NCBI GenBank assembly: GCA_963971425.1 | Contig: OZ020517.1 | Coordinates: 12,712,501 to 12,776,500, forward strand | Source: Bryoerythrophyllum caledonicum | Taxonomy: Eukaryota; Streptophyta; Bryopsida; Pottiales; Pottiaceae | Direction: 5' to 3' | DNA: 64,000 nucleotides | Shown here: one piece after another, positions 1-12,059 of the stretch | Position numbering within the stretch: the stretch's first letter is position 1 | How the letters are laid out: each line of letters starts with the position of its first letter | Program-made: the position numbers and the translations under genes | The notes under the pieces: model-generated | What the model saw: the letters and a program-made list of their open reading frames with translations, nothing else | Told to the model about the DNA's origin: nothing | Database searches by the model: none

Positions 1-2050
1 GACCTATGTGCTACCTTGTGTTATGTCATTGCACGCCAAAAATCACAAGTAATGAAGGTGTTTAGGATAAGAAAAATGGACTTGCAATGACTTGGTGTAT
101 AGAAAGTAGCACAAGACATGGTTGTAAGGTAACTTCCCCTAAAACCGACAAGTTAAGGAATGTGCATATATCATTATATGGAGAGAGGAGATAATTATAC
201 TATTATTTTTTCAGTGATAGCCAATAGAATTACAATTCCAACCCAAGTGATTTCATATTTTTTCGATGAAAATTGAATTAGTTATAAATTTTCAAAGTGT
301 GCAGCCATGTTTAGTGGGTGGCTAGCAGTAGGTACCCCCCATAACCAATGACCAAAAGTAAGGGTCTTGGCTAATAGCAAACCTCCATTTGGAACTCAGT
401 TGGTGGCAATGGGATGGAAGAGGGTTGTATATACCATGGGTTTTTGTTGGTTATGGGGAAGCTTACCTTATTTGTTGTGTTGGCTGCTGTAGCAACATAT
501 TCTACATGCAAATTCTATTTGTGCTTCAAACATCTGCGTAGTCCACTTCAAAAACATTTTAGAAATAATTCTAAGTGCAAATATTAAGTCCTTGGAATAA
601 AAAAATCCGACAATTTGCGTAGAGTACAACAGAAATTTAGTCCTAGAGGTTTATGTGAAAATGTTGATATTCCATGAAACTAATACAATGCCTCACTAGA
701 ATAAGTACTCAATATTCATTAGCGTTAATAGCGATAATTCTTAAAAGTGGATGATAATAGTGGTTAATTTCAGGTATTTTATTATAATGTCATTAACATA
801 CATTCTCTTAATAAGCTTATATTGTAAATATAACATGGCATGTTAGATTTATTACATAAATACAAATTGGGCAGAGGAGGAAGCACAATTGGCAATGCAA
901 AAAGCCAGTAATATGATTTATCATTTACACATATAGATACCCCTTTTTATCACTTCTGTTGTGTGATCAAGCATCCCCATCTTGAAGGGAAAACTCCAGC
1001 ATGCAATCTAAGAAGAAATCAGTGCCTCATGTGAGGTCGAATGTGCTACGGCATCGTATGACTGTCACAACTATACTGGTCAATATATTTATGAGGGGCT
1101 ACAAAATGGAGTCAACTCCATTCAATGCAGAATTTAACTTCCACATATACTTTCTTCTCAGGTGGCAGCAGTGGGAGTGCTGTGAGTGCAAGGAGATCCC
1201 AGCAACCGGTCACTCACGGCGGATGTACACTGGTGCCACAAAAGCTCGGAGGTGCATGCATGGCGAGATCCTATGAAGGCAAACTGCAGCTCCAACACGT
1301 CTGATACAAACACGTCTGATACAAACACGTCTGATACAAACAGATCCAGAATGTCGGAAATTGTGTTAGAGTTGACCTGTATAATAATTTGCAGACATCG
1401 GATTTCAGTTTTGGTGGCTCGGTGCTGGAACAGTCCGTCGGGTCCTGTGTCTGGCTCGAGCTTGAATAGTAGCTCCATTGGCAGGTCGAGGTCTTGGGAA
1501 GATCAGACTAGGATAAACTTGGAACAACAACATTGTAGTGTTCAAGGAACTTGAAGACGATGCAGACTCATACTGGAAGTGCTAAAGCTAGGTTGTTTCG
1601 AGCTTTTATTTTTGTGCCATACTAGACAGGTATGTATTTCAAGATAGATATATGGACATGTGCAATTTGAACCAGGACTCTACTTTTCTCTGTTGGCCTG
1701 TGAGAAATAGCAAGTTTACACCGTGGATGGAGCTCAGAAACGGTGGGAGAAAGCAAGCTGAAAATCCTGGGCAGTACGGTTTAAAAGCTCAGTTTGTACT
1801 CCAGAGTAACTCAACGGAGCATTGAAGTACCGCAAGAGACCTTGGAAGTACTGAGAATAAATTTTTAGTAGATTTGTGGATGTGGAGCGAGCGCGGTGAA
1901 CAAGGATAAGTCCATGGAAGTAGGAAGGATATTGAGGGGAAAACGAAGTTTGTGGAACAAATAATCTTCGTTGGAAATGTTTAATATATGCTCTTAAGAA
2001 TCCTTCGTTACTATCTTTCCGGGTGGATGAAGATCATCTTCACGATGAAT
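1..2050. other. Unassigned AT-rich DNA
   Basis: I see no supportable gene here. Short ORFs at 1001-1554 overlap on both strands and match no family I know. The only structure is a small 15-bp tandem repeat near 1294-1341, listed separately. Confidence 0.5.
1294..1341. repeat. 15-bp tandem repeat, three copies
   Basis: The unit AACACGTCTGATACA occurs three times in a row without change. As 15 is a multiple of three it keeps reading frames open and encodes NTSDT repeats on the plus strand, which explains part of the short ORFs here. There is no evidence that it is translated. Confidence 0.85.
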
Positions 2051-2082
2051 GTCGTCGTAGTATAGTGGAAAGTGTTCCGGCG
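2051..2082 (+). pseudogene. tRNA-Asp(GTC)-like 5' half
   Basis: The 32 bases beginning GTCGTCGTAGTATAGTGG closely resemble the acceptor 5' strand, D arm and start of the anticodon stem of eukaryotic tRNA-Asp. Similarity stops at the anticodon stem, and the tRNA-Gly-like gene begins eight bases later. No Asp anticodon loop or T arm follows, so this half cannot make a tRNA. It may be the remnant of a tRNA cluster or the product of a recombination between two tRNA genes. The resemblance was judged from memory of the tRNA, not by alignment software. Confidence 0.6.
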
Positions 2083-2089
2083 ATAACTT

Positions 2090-2160
2090 GCACCGGTGGA
2101 ATAGTGGTAGAATGGTACCCTGCCACGGTATAGACCCGGGTTCCATTCCCAGCCGATGCA
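2090..2160 (+). tRNA. tRNA-Gly(GCC)-like gene, probably decayed
   Basis: The 71 nt equal the usual length of plant tRNA-Gly(GCC). The acceptor stem (GCACCGG with CCGATGC) has one C-A mismatch, the D arm carries AGTGGTAGAA, the anticodon stem pairs GTACC with GGTAT around loop CTGCCAC (anticodon GCC), and the T arm is CCGGG-TTCCATT-CCCAG with one mismatch. The T loop has C where a purine normally stands (TTCCA rather than TTCGA or TTCAA), which also damages the internal B-box promoter. This argues for a recent pseudogene or a weak gene. It sits directly behind a tRNA-Asp-like half. Confidence 0.7.
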
Positions 2161-3752
2161 TCAGTCTTTTTGCTACCGGGTATCAAGCACCACGTGAAAT
2201 TTCCGTTAAACTCGGTATATCGTCGCAACGTGATTGTCCCAAATTCACATCACTAACATTTTAGGTAACCACTTCAATTCTCCATACAAATAATTGTGCA
2301 ATGCTTTTCTAGCATGGTCTATGGAGGCTTGCCAAGTCTAAGGTGGATATATTTCATGTCAAGCCAAATAGTAGTCTCATAGAGGCAACCTTCATCTTTG
2401 TCCCCTATCCGTCAAGGTTGGAACTATTCAATCATATTCAAGCATATCGAGGAATATGAAAATATGTGTCCTACTAAAATTAATCCTATAAGGACGAGTA
2501 GGCCCAATTTGGATGGCCTTAATTATCTTTGGAAAGTAGTAGGAGATGCCTCGTCCAAGGGCCGTCCAAATCAACTCTGCAATCCTTGTGTGTCCACATT
2601 CGTCTTTCCAGTTTGGTTACTGAATTGAATTGTGGCCATGTACAATTCAACTGTTTACCGGCCAACCGTCACATCCGACAGCTGAAGGGCCCCGTCCATC
2701 TATGTAGACAACGCGGTGAATGATCTTCGGAAACCACAGCGCAAGACTGGCTGCCCTCCAGATGCTTAGTCAAGCCAGGTTTGATCTGGACTCTTTCAAG
2801 GGATGCTTTGTAGGAGCCGTGTAGCTCATCACGCAAGTGGGTTGACCAGACACTCAACGCAGAATACATGGGAGGTCGGTGATCATATGTGATAGGACGT
2901 CACAACCCAGCGGGCTCAGCAAACAATCACGCATCCTCTCAAAAGCTTGCTGAATGACCGATGCATCGGTTCTCATTCTAAACATGAACCTGGCAAATGT
3001 GCCGAACCAGACCCCCCAAGCTAGAATATTCTGTCTAGAGTAAAGAAATTGTAATTTCAACCGATATCATGGCATCATCGCGGATGACGTCGACTTCCGA
3101 ATCTAAACTGCTGGCATCGTTGCATACACGAAAGTCAGGTGATGAGTGTCACGAAAGTCAAGCAATCGGTTGAAACATGTTGGTGAGCGACAGAGGAGGA
3201 TCAAAGTAGTCCCTGATGTCACAAGCGACTTGCATCGTGTGAGTTCTGGTCCATACATCTGAGGTAAAAAAGGGTGGCTATGAAAATGCTTCGAAGGATT
3301 TCATCGAAATTCAATGAAAGACTCAGTTTCTGAAGCATTGAATCTTAAGTTCTCATGAATTGCTCCCATGGACTTAGAACTTTACAGTACATGCAAAAGA
3401 GGCTTGGGAGTTCCAGAATCGCTAAAATGGAGGGTGATACTTGAAATTTCGGTACCAAATGTGCCCATAATGCAAGATGAATCTTAGACGAATTAATTCT
3501 GTCTCCACCGTATCAAGTGTATCAAGTGAAGCAAGCATATCAACCCTTGAGAACTCACGTGGGGACTAATTGGCCTTCCATTTTACTCGGCTAACATTGT
3601 ACCTCCCCAACGATCACTGGAGGTTTTCTAAGTCCTCCCATTCGAACAAAATCAATTCCTGTCAGAAGAAATTTACAAAAATATCATTATATTTGCAGAA
3701 ACACAAATTCTGGAGCTGCTAAATAGACACAAAGTTTCCTTCTGCTTTACTA
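2161..3752. other. Unassigned intergenic DNA
   Basis: Only short ORFs without recognisable domains, no clear repeats, and no splice pattern that links them. I see nothing I can name. Confidence 0.5.
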
Positions 3753-4302
3753 CACTAAAATTTATGTTTAGTGTAGTATACACTAAATGCGAACCCATAC
3801 ACCAATTGCAAACGAGGCATTTAGTGTAGTGACAAAACCCTACACTAAATGCCAACTACTACACTATTTGTCAATTTTAGTAAAGATTTCAACATAATTT
3901 TTTTCACTTGTGCACATTTAGTGTATCAATAGTAGAAGTATTAAAAAAGGTCCAGCAGTCGAGGGTTGTTAGAGTATCTTATCAGCAGCTTTCAATTGGC
4001 CACAACTCATTCATTATAAACCCGAATTGGACATATGAGGTGTTTTTTGGCATCTACAGAAAATGTAGATGCTAAAAAACACCTCATTTGCCCAATTTGG
4101 ACAAGTTTTGAATGAGTTATGACCATTTGAAAGTTGCAAATGAAGAGAAGCATGGGCTGGAATGATTGGGGGATTGATTGGGGTTTGAGTGAAGGTTACA
4201 TTAATGACATTGGTAGCAAGCACCAATTGTCAACTTCTTTACAAATAGTGTACTAGGGTAAGTACACTATTCGTACCGCTACACTAAACATAAATTTTAG
4301 TG
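3753..4302. mobile_element. 550-bp non-autonomous element with perfect 24-bp inverted ends
   Basis: The element begins CACTAAAATTTATGTTTAGT and ends with the exact reverse complement; 24 terminal bases match perfectly. TA stands on both sides (3751-3752 and 4303-4304), which fits a TA target as used by Tc1/mariner elements, but the ends are themselves rich in TA and TACACTAAA motifs, so the class is uncertain. The motif TACACTAAATG recurs several times inside. It has no coding capacity. The centre (about 3985-4138) is a long imperfect hairpin, listed separately. Confidence 0.75.
3985..4138. other. Long hairpin inside the 550-bp element
   Basis: The two arms, around GAGGTGTTTTTTGGCATCTA and its near-complement after 4062, pair over about 70 nt each with scattered mismatches and a loop of a few bases. 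A transcript in either direction would fold into a miRNA- or siRNA-precursor-like stem. Whether it is transcribed cannot be seen from the sequence. Confidence 0.65.
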
Positions 4303-5117
4303 TAGTGAGAGCCTCTCAATCAATAAAAGGTACACACTTCAGTTTATTCTAGTTACCAAAATGAGATTCTCATCTCATAAACCACTAGAAATGCACCTTC
4401 ACACTACTAGAACCACAACTAGCTAGAAACTGCCTCCGCAACAAAGAAATTAACGTTAAACAAAACACTCATAGCATATACAGTACAGAGCTTTACAATG
4501 GCAATCCGTCATAAACTTTACAATGACAAAAACCTGCCACGACAATGAAAACATCACCATTCACCCCAATTAAGCACGAAAACAAGAGACGAAGAGAAGA
4601 ACATAAGAACATAACATTTACAGCATATACCAAAGGTAATTACCACCATAAACTGTCAACGAATCGACTTCCACTTTAACAACCAAAACTGCAAGAAACA
4701 ATACTAGAAAGAGGGGATCTAAGCAACGTTATGTCCGTGGATGTAAAAGAAAGCTACAGCTCTAGTGTAAGAAACCACACAAAACATTGCTCAGGCGAAG
4801 CCGTTGTTTAGACCTCCTCATTCTAGTAGTGAGATACCACCTCATCCATCACAATTGCGCACGAAAACAGCACACGAAGGTAGTGACTCAAAGCAGAAGA
4901 TGATTTATGGCATGTACAGAGCCTTATTACATATACAGTCGGGGAATCTGGTTCAGTCAGACGCAGGACCTAGTCCACGATCAATTCTCACTATCCAACT
5001 CCTAGTACTAGGCCTGTCAACTTAACCTACAGGTCCCGACATCCACCACTTCTTCAAGGACACAGCAAAGTCGCTGCAGATAGAATACACACATACAACA
5101 CATGAAGTGCTCCGGAA
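4303..5117. other. Unassigned, 3' flank of the secreted-peptide gene
   Basis: AT-rich DNA between the inverted-repeat element and the stop codon of the minus-strand peptide gene. The part next to 5118 should hold its 3' untranslated region. There is no other recognisable feature. Confidence 0.4.
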
Positions 5118-5417
5118 TCAAGGGCGGTACGGGTTCAGGGGCGGGGGCGGGGGCCAGTAGCGCGGCTTCATGGACGCGTGGGCCTCGCCGTCGATGGTCA
5201 CAGAGAGCTCCCGGACGCGCACGTACTCGGCGTCGGCGCGCGTGTCTGCCGGCACGGCCTCCTCAGTGGATGAGGGGGAGTGCTCGCCTCCAGCCGCTTC
5301 GAAGGCTGGCGCCACGGGGTTCGGCGACGTCTCCTGCAGCACCCGGCCGGACTCCGCTGCATGGAACAGCACTGCCAGAAGCGCCGCGAGGAGCACCAAC
5401 TGCATCTTGGACCCCAT
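5118..5417 (-). CDS. Small secreted proline-rich peptide precursor
   Basis: This is a single open frame of 99 residues in a sharply GC-rich island. Residues 1-23 are a clear signal peptide: a short N-terminus with lysine, the hydrophobic run LVLLAALLAVLF, then a small-residue cleavage region HAAESG. The middle is acidic and low in complexity. The C-terminus ends KPRYWPPPPPLNPYRP, a short proline-rich motif preceded by basic residues. That layout (signal, variable spacer, short C-terminal motif) is typical of plant peptide-hormone precursors and other small secreted proteins. It does not match CLE, CEP, IDA, RGF or PSK motifs that I know, so I assign no family. The start is the first ATG of the frame. 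It has no cysteines after the signal, so it is not a cysteine-rich peptide. Confidence 0.6.
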   Translation of the reverse strand: MGSKMQLVLLAALLAVLFHAAESGRVLQETSPNPVAPAFEAAGGEHSPSSTEEAVPADTRADAEYVRVRELSVTIDGEAHASMKPRYWPPPPPLNPYRP

Positions 5418-8400
5418 CGCTGCCTAGCTGAAGATGATGATCGATCGACTCGGTTGCAGACTACTCGGTACTCACGTCTACAAGCGGTAGTTCGAATGCT
5501 GTAAAGAGCTTCAGTTTGTGTCTGATTTATGCTGTTGCCAACACTGCAGCGTCAGTTTTTACTTCTGTTGGTTATGTAAAAAGGCATAAAAAAACTAAAC
5601 CGTTCACTGAATATAATGTGGATTCAGTATTGATATGGATCACTAATTTACATCAAGCACACGCACGTCAAATTGTGACTGGATATTCGTTTTGAAGCAA
5701 GTGTGTGCCAGTGGACGACTGCATGTAAATTTCCGGTCAGTGTAGATACTCGAACTACTTCGGTACACACTCCATTCAGTGAACGGTGTAGTCACCAAGG
5801 CAGAGGTAGCATTCACAAGTTTGGGACCTTGTTTTTATGTGCCTTTTACGACATGAGTGTCTGGGTATCAGTGTTTACCCAGTATCATAATCGTCTCGCT
5901 GGGAATTATGCTGTGCACTGGAACAACACTGGAGCGTCACTGAGTGATTACGTTTATCTATCGCTAGATTGCTTAAATTGGCAAAAAAAGTAGTTAAGCT
6001 CCTCAGTGTACAAAATCTAGAAGGCATAAAAAAGTAGTCACGATGCAGACTATCAGAGTTTACCTTCACATGTTTACGACGTGCCTTGTGAGCGCTTGGG
6101 TATCCGAGTATCACTTAGGTGTAAGTCCCGAAGTGCACACTGTAATTTCCTCGTGTGTTCAGAAGCATTGGCCAGTGTAACCGACATGGAGTTTTTTTTA
6201 GTAAAATTCATTTACTGGAAGGTGGATCATGGGCCTGGTTGTATTGATTCCGGGCTTTGCAGGATACAGTGGGAAAGTGGTCATTGAAATTGTCAAGGTG
6301 AGTTTCAGGGTCACTGATCTGGGTAGCTCGGAATGGAGCATCCAGATTCAGGCAGGCGTGCCGGTTTATTTTGTTTTTCATAATCATGGTTTTGGGAAGA
6401 GGTATGAGTTTTTTATTGGTTGAGTTTCAGCACATGAGTAAGGAATGATGCTGTTTTAAGCTCTCACCGTGTGCCTGGCTTTTGTGCGTTTTACCAGGGT
6501 ACTTACACAAGCAGCCTTTACATGTCTGCAACGTTCGAGTGTTTGTGTGTCGTTTGTACAGCATGAGCGCCTCATTACAAACCGGGTATTTCCGGATATC
6601 AGACTAGTACCAACATGACGCTCAATGTCTGCCGGGTATTCAGGGCGTCAGACAAGTATCACATAGATATTACTGGAGAAGTGCACGTTGCAAACCACTA
6701 TGGCACCCTTGTGATTAGATGACGACAGAATTGCTTTGTGTGTGGAATCCAGGCTGTTCATGAAGGAGCAAGTTTTTGTGGCTAATGGGACAAAGTGGGT
6801 GATGTGGTGGCGATAAAATCTTTGTACCCATCCTTTAGCCTACAATTATGCCTTGGCAGTTTGAGATTTGTCACTTTGGCATCCGCAATTTCATAGCTGC
6901 CTTATGACGAGATTCCTTGATGTGATTTACTGATATTGAGGTACCTCCTACATCAAGTTTGCTCCTTTAGGATGTCACAAGTGTGTGATTACATGCTTTG
7001 AATGTCAAACATGTGTCAAAACATATTTATATCATTTGTGCATTGGCACACAAATCATCCTGGTTAGGTGTTCACTACATTGGTCAATGGCAGCTCCTCA
7101 TAATTCTGGCAGTTCAGGAATCCCTCTCAAAGCATAACTACATGTTTCATTTGGGCAAGTATGATATTGCCAAAGTAATACATATCTCCTTCCAGACTAT
7201 AATCTTTGTATTCTACGAACTTTTGCTGTATACCTTATCACTATACCAAAGTTGTCCAAAAATGATTCTTTCAAAAGAAGCTGTGAAAACTACAAACCTC
7301 TTTTTTTGAAGAAAAAAATGAATATATAGAAGATGAATCATTTTTACGATGTTTTCCAATGTTTGGGCTACTTGGTACCATTTTGTGAATCTTGTCATTA
7401 AAATCTGGAAATCATTTTATGTCTGGGGCAGACCTTATTTTCGAAAATGAAAAAAATATGTGTTTGGCAGTGCTCTAGAGATAGATTAGAGGTCATACAT
7501 GTCCTTCATTATCTTACTTCATAAAAATCTATCTACAAATTCTGTATTAATTCCTTGATGACAAACATCCTTCGGCAAAGGAAGCTAAATTAGCTGAAGT
7601 GATGGCATGATACTGAGAAAAATAGTAATGAGAATCTTACAGCCAGCACAAACCAAGCAACCCTCTTATAAGTTCAACTTACTAGGCGCATATAATTATT
7701 CTGTAAATAAATTTCACCAGCTCTTCCTACCAACTGCGCGGATTCTGTTGATTTAGGCTACACTACACTAATAATTTCTAGTAAACACACTAATTGATTA
7801 GGAAAAGCTATAATTTTTTACTTTCGATGAAGATTTCTATTGAGAGCGCTACAATCCGTCCTATTCAAAGAGTGGGATCATTGTAAACATAGTTGATAAA
7901 CATAATACCCATCTCGATAAAAATATGGTTTACACTAAATACCTTTATCAGAGTAGCAGAAACTACTTTCTCAACCGTGGAAGAAGGAAAAACATCAGTG
8001 GCCAAAATTAGTTCATTGGACTAAACCCAGGTTCTTTGAACCTAAACCAAAATAGATTTCACAGAGATGAAGTCAAGATTCCTGAAACATGGAGATGTAT
8101 CTTTTTAAAAAAAGATAGGCAAATTGATGTCTGACCTTGGTCATTGGTGTAGGACTCGTTCACAAAGCATGATATGTCTGGGTCTGATAGCAAGAACCGC
8201 ACGTTAAGTGCTTGACCTTGGATACTTCATCTCAAAATCAACTGCAATCCATGGTTTTGGATGTGCTCCGCAGACAAGGAATTTTGGACGTGCACAATGT
8301 TTTGTAGTTTGTTGGTCTAAGTCAATGGTGACAATGATGTAAGTACTGTACTGGCTTTTTGGGACAAGTCCGGATGCAGCTAACTATGGGCATAGTTGCC

Positions 8401-9331
8401 TTGGGATTTGGGACACTAACTGTTCTAGATCATAGAATCTGGCCTGGTGCAACAACTTGGGGTTGGCATTTCGGTAGCTTGGGACTTGGATTCCACATCC
8501 AATGCCGCTTTTGGCTTACTTATGGGTTGGCAAATTATGATGGAATCTATGAGCCTGTTTTTGGGTTTTTCGTTTTGAAAAATGTGGATAAGTTTCAAAT
8601 TTCTGCACATTTGACGAATGAAAATGAGTACTCCGCTGACTGAATCAACTTTGGCAAACAATTACAAGCATTGTTTACACTCTTTCTCAAAATGAAAAGT
8701 TGCATTGAAGTAGTAAGTAGTAAGAACTCCGGCCTTCGAAAAGGTCGGCGTGAACAAAGTGTCTTTTCGTTCCTAACACTATATCAGTGTTCATAAGACA
8801 GAGAAAAGTGAATGGGAACTAGTGCCCCCTTTCGAGGGTAGACACTATGTTGGGTGGCACATGAAAAGCAGAGGAATCTCCTTTGAAAGGTGTATAAAAT
8901 AGTGAAGCAAAAAGAAGAGTAAATTAATTGAATGGAAGAAGTGAATATAATTTTTTCTTTTTTTTTTCATTTTTTTTCCACTTGGAATGTTAAAGATATT
9001 TAAAGAGTCAAGGAAAGGCACTTCGTAAGATAAACGTAGGAAAAGGTAAAGTGAGACTAAGTAACACTAGTATATGTCTAGAATGAAGCTCTAGTAGGAA
9101 TTTAAGGATAGAAGTGGATAAACAGTAAAGTAAATCTAATGTTTTGCAAAGTTGAGCAAAATAATGGAAAGTTGAACACGGGAAAAGAAAACTATTGCTG
9201 ACGTTAAGAAGATAAACATCTTAAGGAAGGTGTAGAAACCGTAGTGTTCGTTGCATCATGTCTCCAACCTGAGCCGCCAATTGTTCTTCAGATAACTCCT
9301 TTGGATGTCCGAGTAACCAACGATTATGACC
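5418..9331. other. Unassigned 3.9-kb AT-rich region
   Basis: 5418-5700 is the upstream region of the minus-strand peptide gene. Beyond it I see only short ORFs in unrelated frames. A loose GGGTAT...TATCA(C/G) motif recurs near 5857, 6096, 6585 and 6630, suggesting an old degraded repeat. I find no domain, RNA gene or transposon end. Confidence 0.45.
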
Positions 9332-9895
9332 CTAGTGCGTTGCTCCCTCTTGTGGCGGTATTGGATTTGCAATCAAACCCCAAAGTTGGTCATGATTGGG
9401 TCCTTCATATGTTGCTTCAAAGTAGCGAATTGGCCCTTCAACTTCAGTCTTCTCTACCCATAGAAATTGGCCTAGTACTCTGGCTTGATCGCGCATGAGA
9501 TCTCCAATAAAGCGTACTTGGTCTCTGTTAGAAGCAGAAGGCGCAGATCTTTCTGGTACGCGAGTAGGTAGTGGAGGATAAATTGGAGGTCCTGGACTAA
9601 GAGGGGCTCTACCACGACGTCTAAATTTCGGAGAAGCATCTAATCTTGGCCTTTGAGCAGGGGGTTGTAGAACCGCATCTGCCAAGGGTAGGAATGGGCG
9701 ATGTCTACTCTGAGGAGATGGTGGTTGGGTGAGGGGTAGATTGTGATCTGGAAGATCGGAAAATGAAAGCTTTTGTTCCGGTTGTGGAACTTCTGATACT
9801 AACATTGGTTGGGGATTTGTCTCGACGGACTGTGAGAGGTTGACATCAACTGGGCTATTAGAACCAGAGGATCGATACCAAATGGTATTTGACAT
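9332..9895 (-). CDS. Proline/arginine-rich ORF of unknown function
   Basis: This is an open frame of 187 residues. The N-terminal two thirds are rich in Pro, Ser, Gln and Arg (for example FRRRGRAPLSPGPPIYPPL) and look disordered. The last ~60 residues are more globular, with the stretch VRFIGDLMRDQARVLGQFLW. It lies on the same strand as the retrotransposon that ends near 10.2 kb and just downstream of it, so it may be a retroelement ORF (gag-like or ORF1-like) rather than a host gene. I recognise no domain. It could also be chance, though 187 open codons in AT-rich DNA is long. Confidence 0.35.
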   Translation of the reverse strand: MSNTIWYRSSGSNSPVDVNLSQSVETNPQPMLVSEVPQPEQKLSFSDLPDHNLPLTQPPSPQSRHRPFLPLADAVLQPPAQRPRLDASPKFRRRGRAPLSPGPPIYPPLPTRVPERSAPSASNRDQVRFIGDLMRDQARVLGQFLWVEKTEVEGPIRYFEATYEGPNHDQLWGLIANPIPPQEGATH

Positions 9896-10989
9896 AGTGG
9901 TGTGAGACGTACTAGAGGTTGGCTGCTGGTGGGTTATAACTATGGATGGTTAGAAGGTTCAGAGGTGACTTTATATTGAATTGTGTTGGTGTTAGGGAGA
10001 TATTTTTGTATGTAGGCAAAGTCAGCTACCTGTGAAATTTAGACAGTTGTCTAGATATGTGAGGACCGTTTAACTTTTTGAAATAATTTATGGGAAGGTG
10101 GTTTTGGCGGTAATGAGTTAATTATGTTGGTCATAAGCCAATTGTCCATTTGGCAGGTTGTTTGATATAGTAATCGAATCTAGAGCCTTTGTTGTTGAGC
10201 ATGAATTAATAATATTGTAGTATATCTTAGTATTGAATAAAAAGTGACTATGGGGGATCTAGGATTGTGGGTATTGGTTGCTTATTTTCAATTCGTCGTT
10301 TGTGTAGTAGGATAGACATAGCATGGTGCGCGGCAATGGTGTTAATATTTTGAAAAGTGTGTTGGATGGTGGTAATAGGGATATTAAATTTCTCTGTAAG
10401 TATTGTTATTGGCAAGTTATGTGAGGTGGCTCTAGCTCCGGCTGTGACAATGATAATAGGGTCTACTTTCTAGCCTTGGTTAGTTATATTGTCGATTAGC
10501 GATTGATATTTAATGGTTTTGTTGAGAATTGTTTGCGTAAAGAATCTATCAATACAATATGCAAATTCAATAAATTGTATTGTTAAATTTGGGTTTACAG
10601 TGGTGGGAGGGTTGGTGTTTAGTGGGAGGCCTCGCACACATAATATATCGAGCTTGAGTCGAGCATTACAATGACAGCGCTGGACGAGACATGTGCATGG
10701 TAGAAGCCAGGGTGGGACAGTATTTTCCGGTGGGTTGTTATTATATGTACCTGCATACATGAGGGTGTAACACCGTGATTTTTTGGAGGAGATTAACATT
10801 TTTGTAATTCCCATACAACTTTATTATGTCTTTTGGTTATTAGTGCATGTATGTGGGGGTGTTAGCATTTTAACAAGACATGGTGCCATGTGTCGGGATC
10901 AGTTGAATTGCATATCGAGCATGTTATAGTAGGAAATCGAGTAGTCCAAAGAATAATTGTTTTCGAGCGTTTCCCATGTATTGTCTAGT

Positions 10990-11750
10990 TCAGAATTTGA
11001 TAAGGCAACTAATTTGTGCGTCAGTGAGGGTGGAGGTATTCCAGAAGCCTGTTGAAAGTTTTGTATCAATGTCAGTATTATGTAGCCATTTGTCTATGTT
11101 GGGGAATTGTGTTGCTATGACCTCTAGGTTGTGTATTCTATCATATTTTAGGAGGTGTTTTTCTAGAAATCGTATTGGTCCTGTGTCTGGTGAATTTGTC
11201 ATGTCAAGCCATTGATCTTGGTGATAGTAGTAGGAGGTAGGATGGGCATATTTGTGTGGTTTGGAGGCATGTGTGTGAGGTTTATTGGGGCCTTCTTTGG
11301 CTAATTTATCTGCCTGTTCATTTCCTGATATTTGAGAGTGGGCTTTAACTTTGATTAGTGTAGTGGGATGTGTTCTTTGAAGTAGGAGGTTAATTATTGA
11401 AGATAGGAGAATGCGGTCTGGGTGATTATTATGCGATGTGTGGTGTGTAATATGAGTATTAATTAGATAAAGGATATTTAGACAATCTGTGAAGATATAT
11501 GCTGGTTCAGTTGGGAAATGTTTGAGAATAATTTTCAAAGTTTTATAAATAGCCATCATTTCAGCTCTTAGAATATTTTGAAGGCCAAGTAATCGTTTGG
11601 AGATATTTAGTTCTTTTAAGCGGTTATAAATGCCATATCCGGCGGTTTCACTTTTCAAAATTTCAGGGCTAATTTCTATAGGTTCCGTGAAGGAGCCATC
11701 TGTATAGTAACAATATTCAAGGTTGAATTTCAGAGGAGGACGTGTGTTGT
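10990..11750 (-). pseudogene. RNase H domain of the non-LTR element
   Basis: The frame contains YYTDGSF (first catalytic Asp), LRAEMMAIYKTL (Glu), AYIFTDCLNILYLI (second Asp) and KVKAHSQISGNEQADKLAKE (His and last Asp). All four acidic residues of an RNase H active site are in place. The domain lies C-terminal in the polyprotein, as in RNase-H-bearing LINEs of plants and algae, where it removes the RNA strand during reverse transcription. A run of about 220 codons is open from 11658. The segment after it, which should carry a zinc knuckle, is interrupted by stops. Confidence 0.85.
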
Positions 11751-12059
11751 AATGTGGGAGAGGAGGTTGAGAAAGGGTATTACTACAGTGGGATGTGGGG
11801 TATGGTACGGTAGACCAGTGTTTGCTACGATTGACTTTGAGGTGTGTTGGGGCTGATGGTGCGAGGTTAGTCTATATGTAGTCAATACCTATGGATTGTG
11901 CTCTGGTATGAATTGTATTTAGTTGTTCTTCATTACCTATGATATTGTTTTGGTGATGTATACATAAGAGTTGTAATTTAGAGGGTTCATTGTGTTGTTT
12001 AGAAGATGATTGATTAAGGGTGGGTTTGGTGTATAATGGTATCGGTGTCAAAGAGTGTA

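Noticed and set aside
5102..5504. ORFs of 109, 85 and 74 aa on the plus strand
   Set aside because: Shadows of the minus-strand secreted-peptide gene in a GC-rich stretch.
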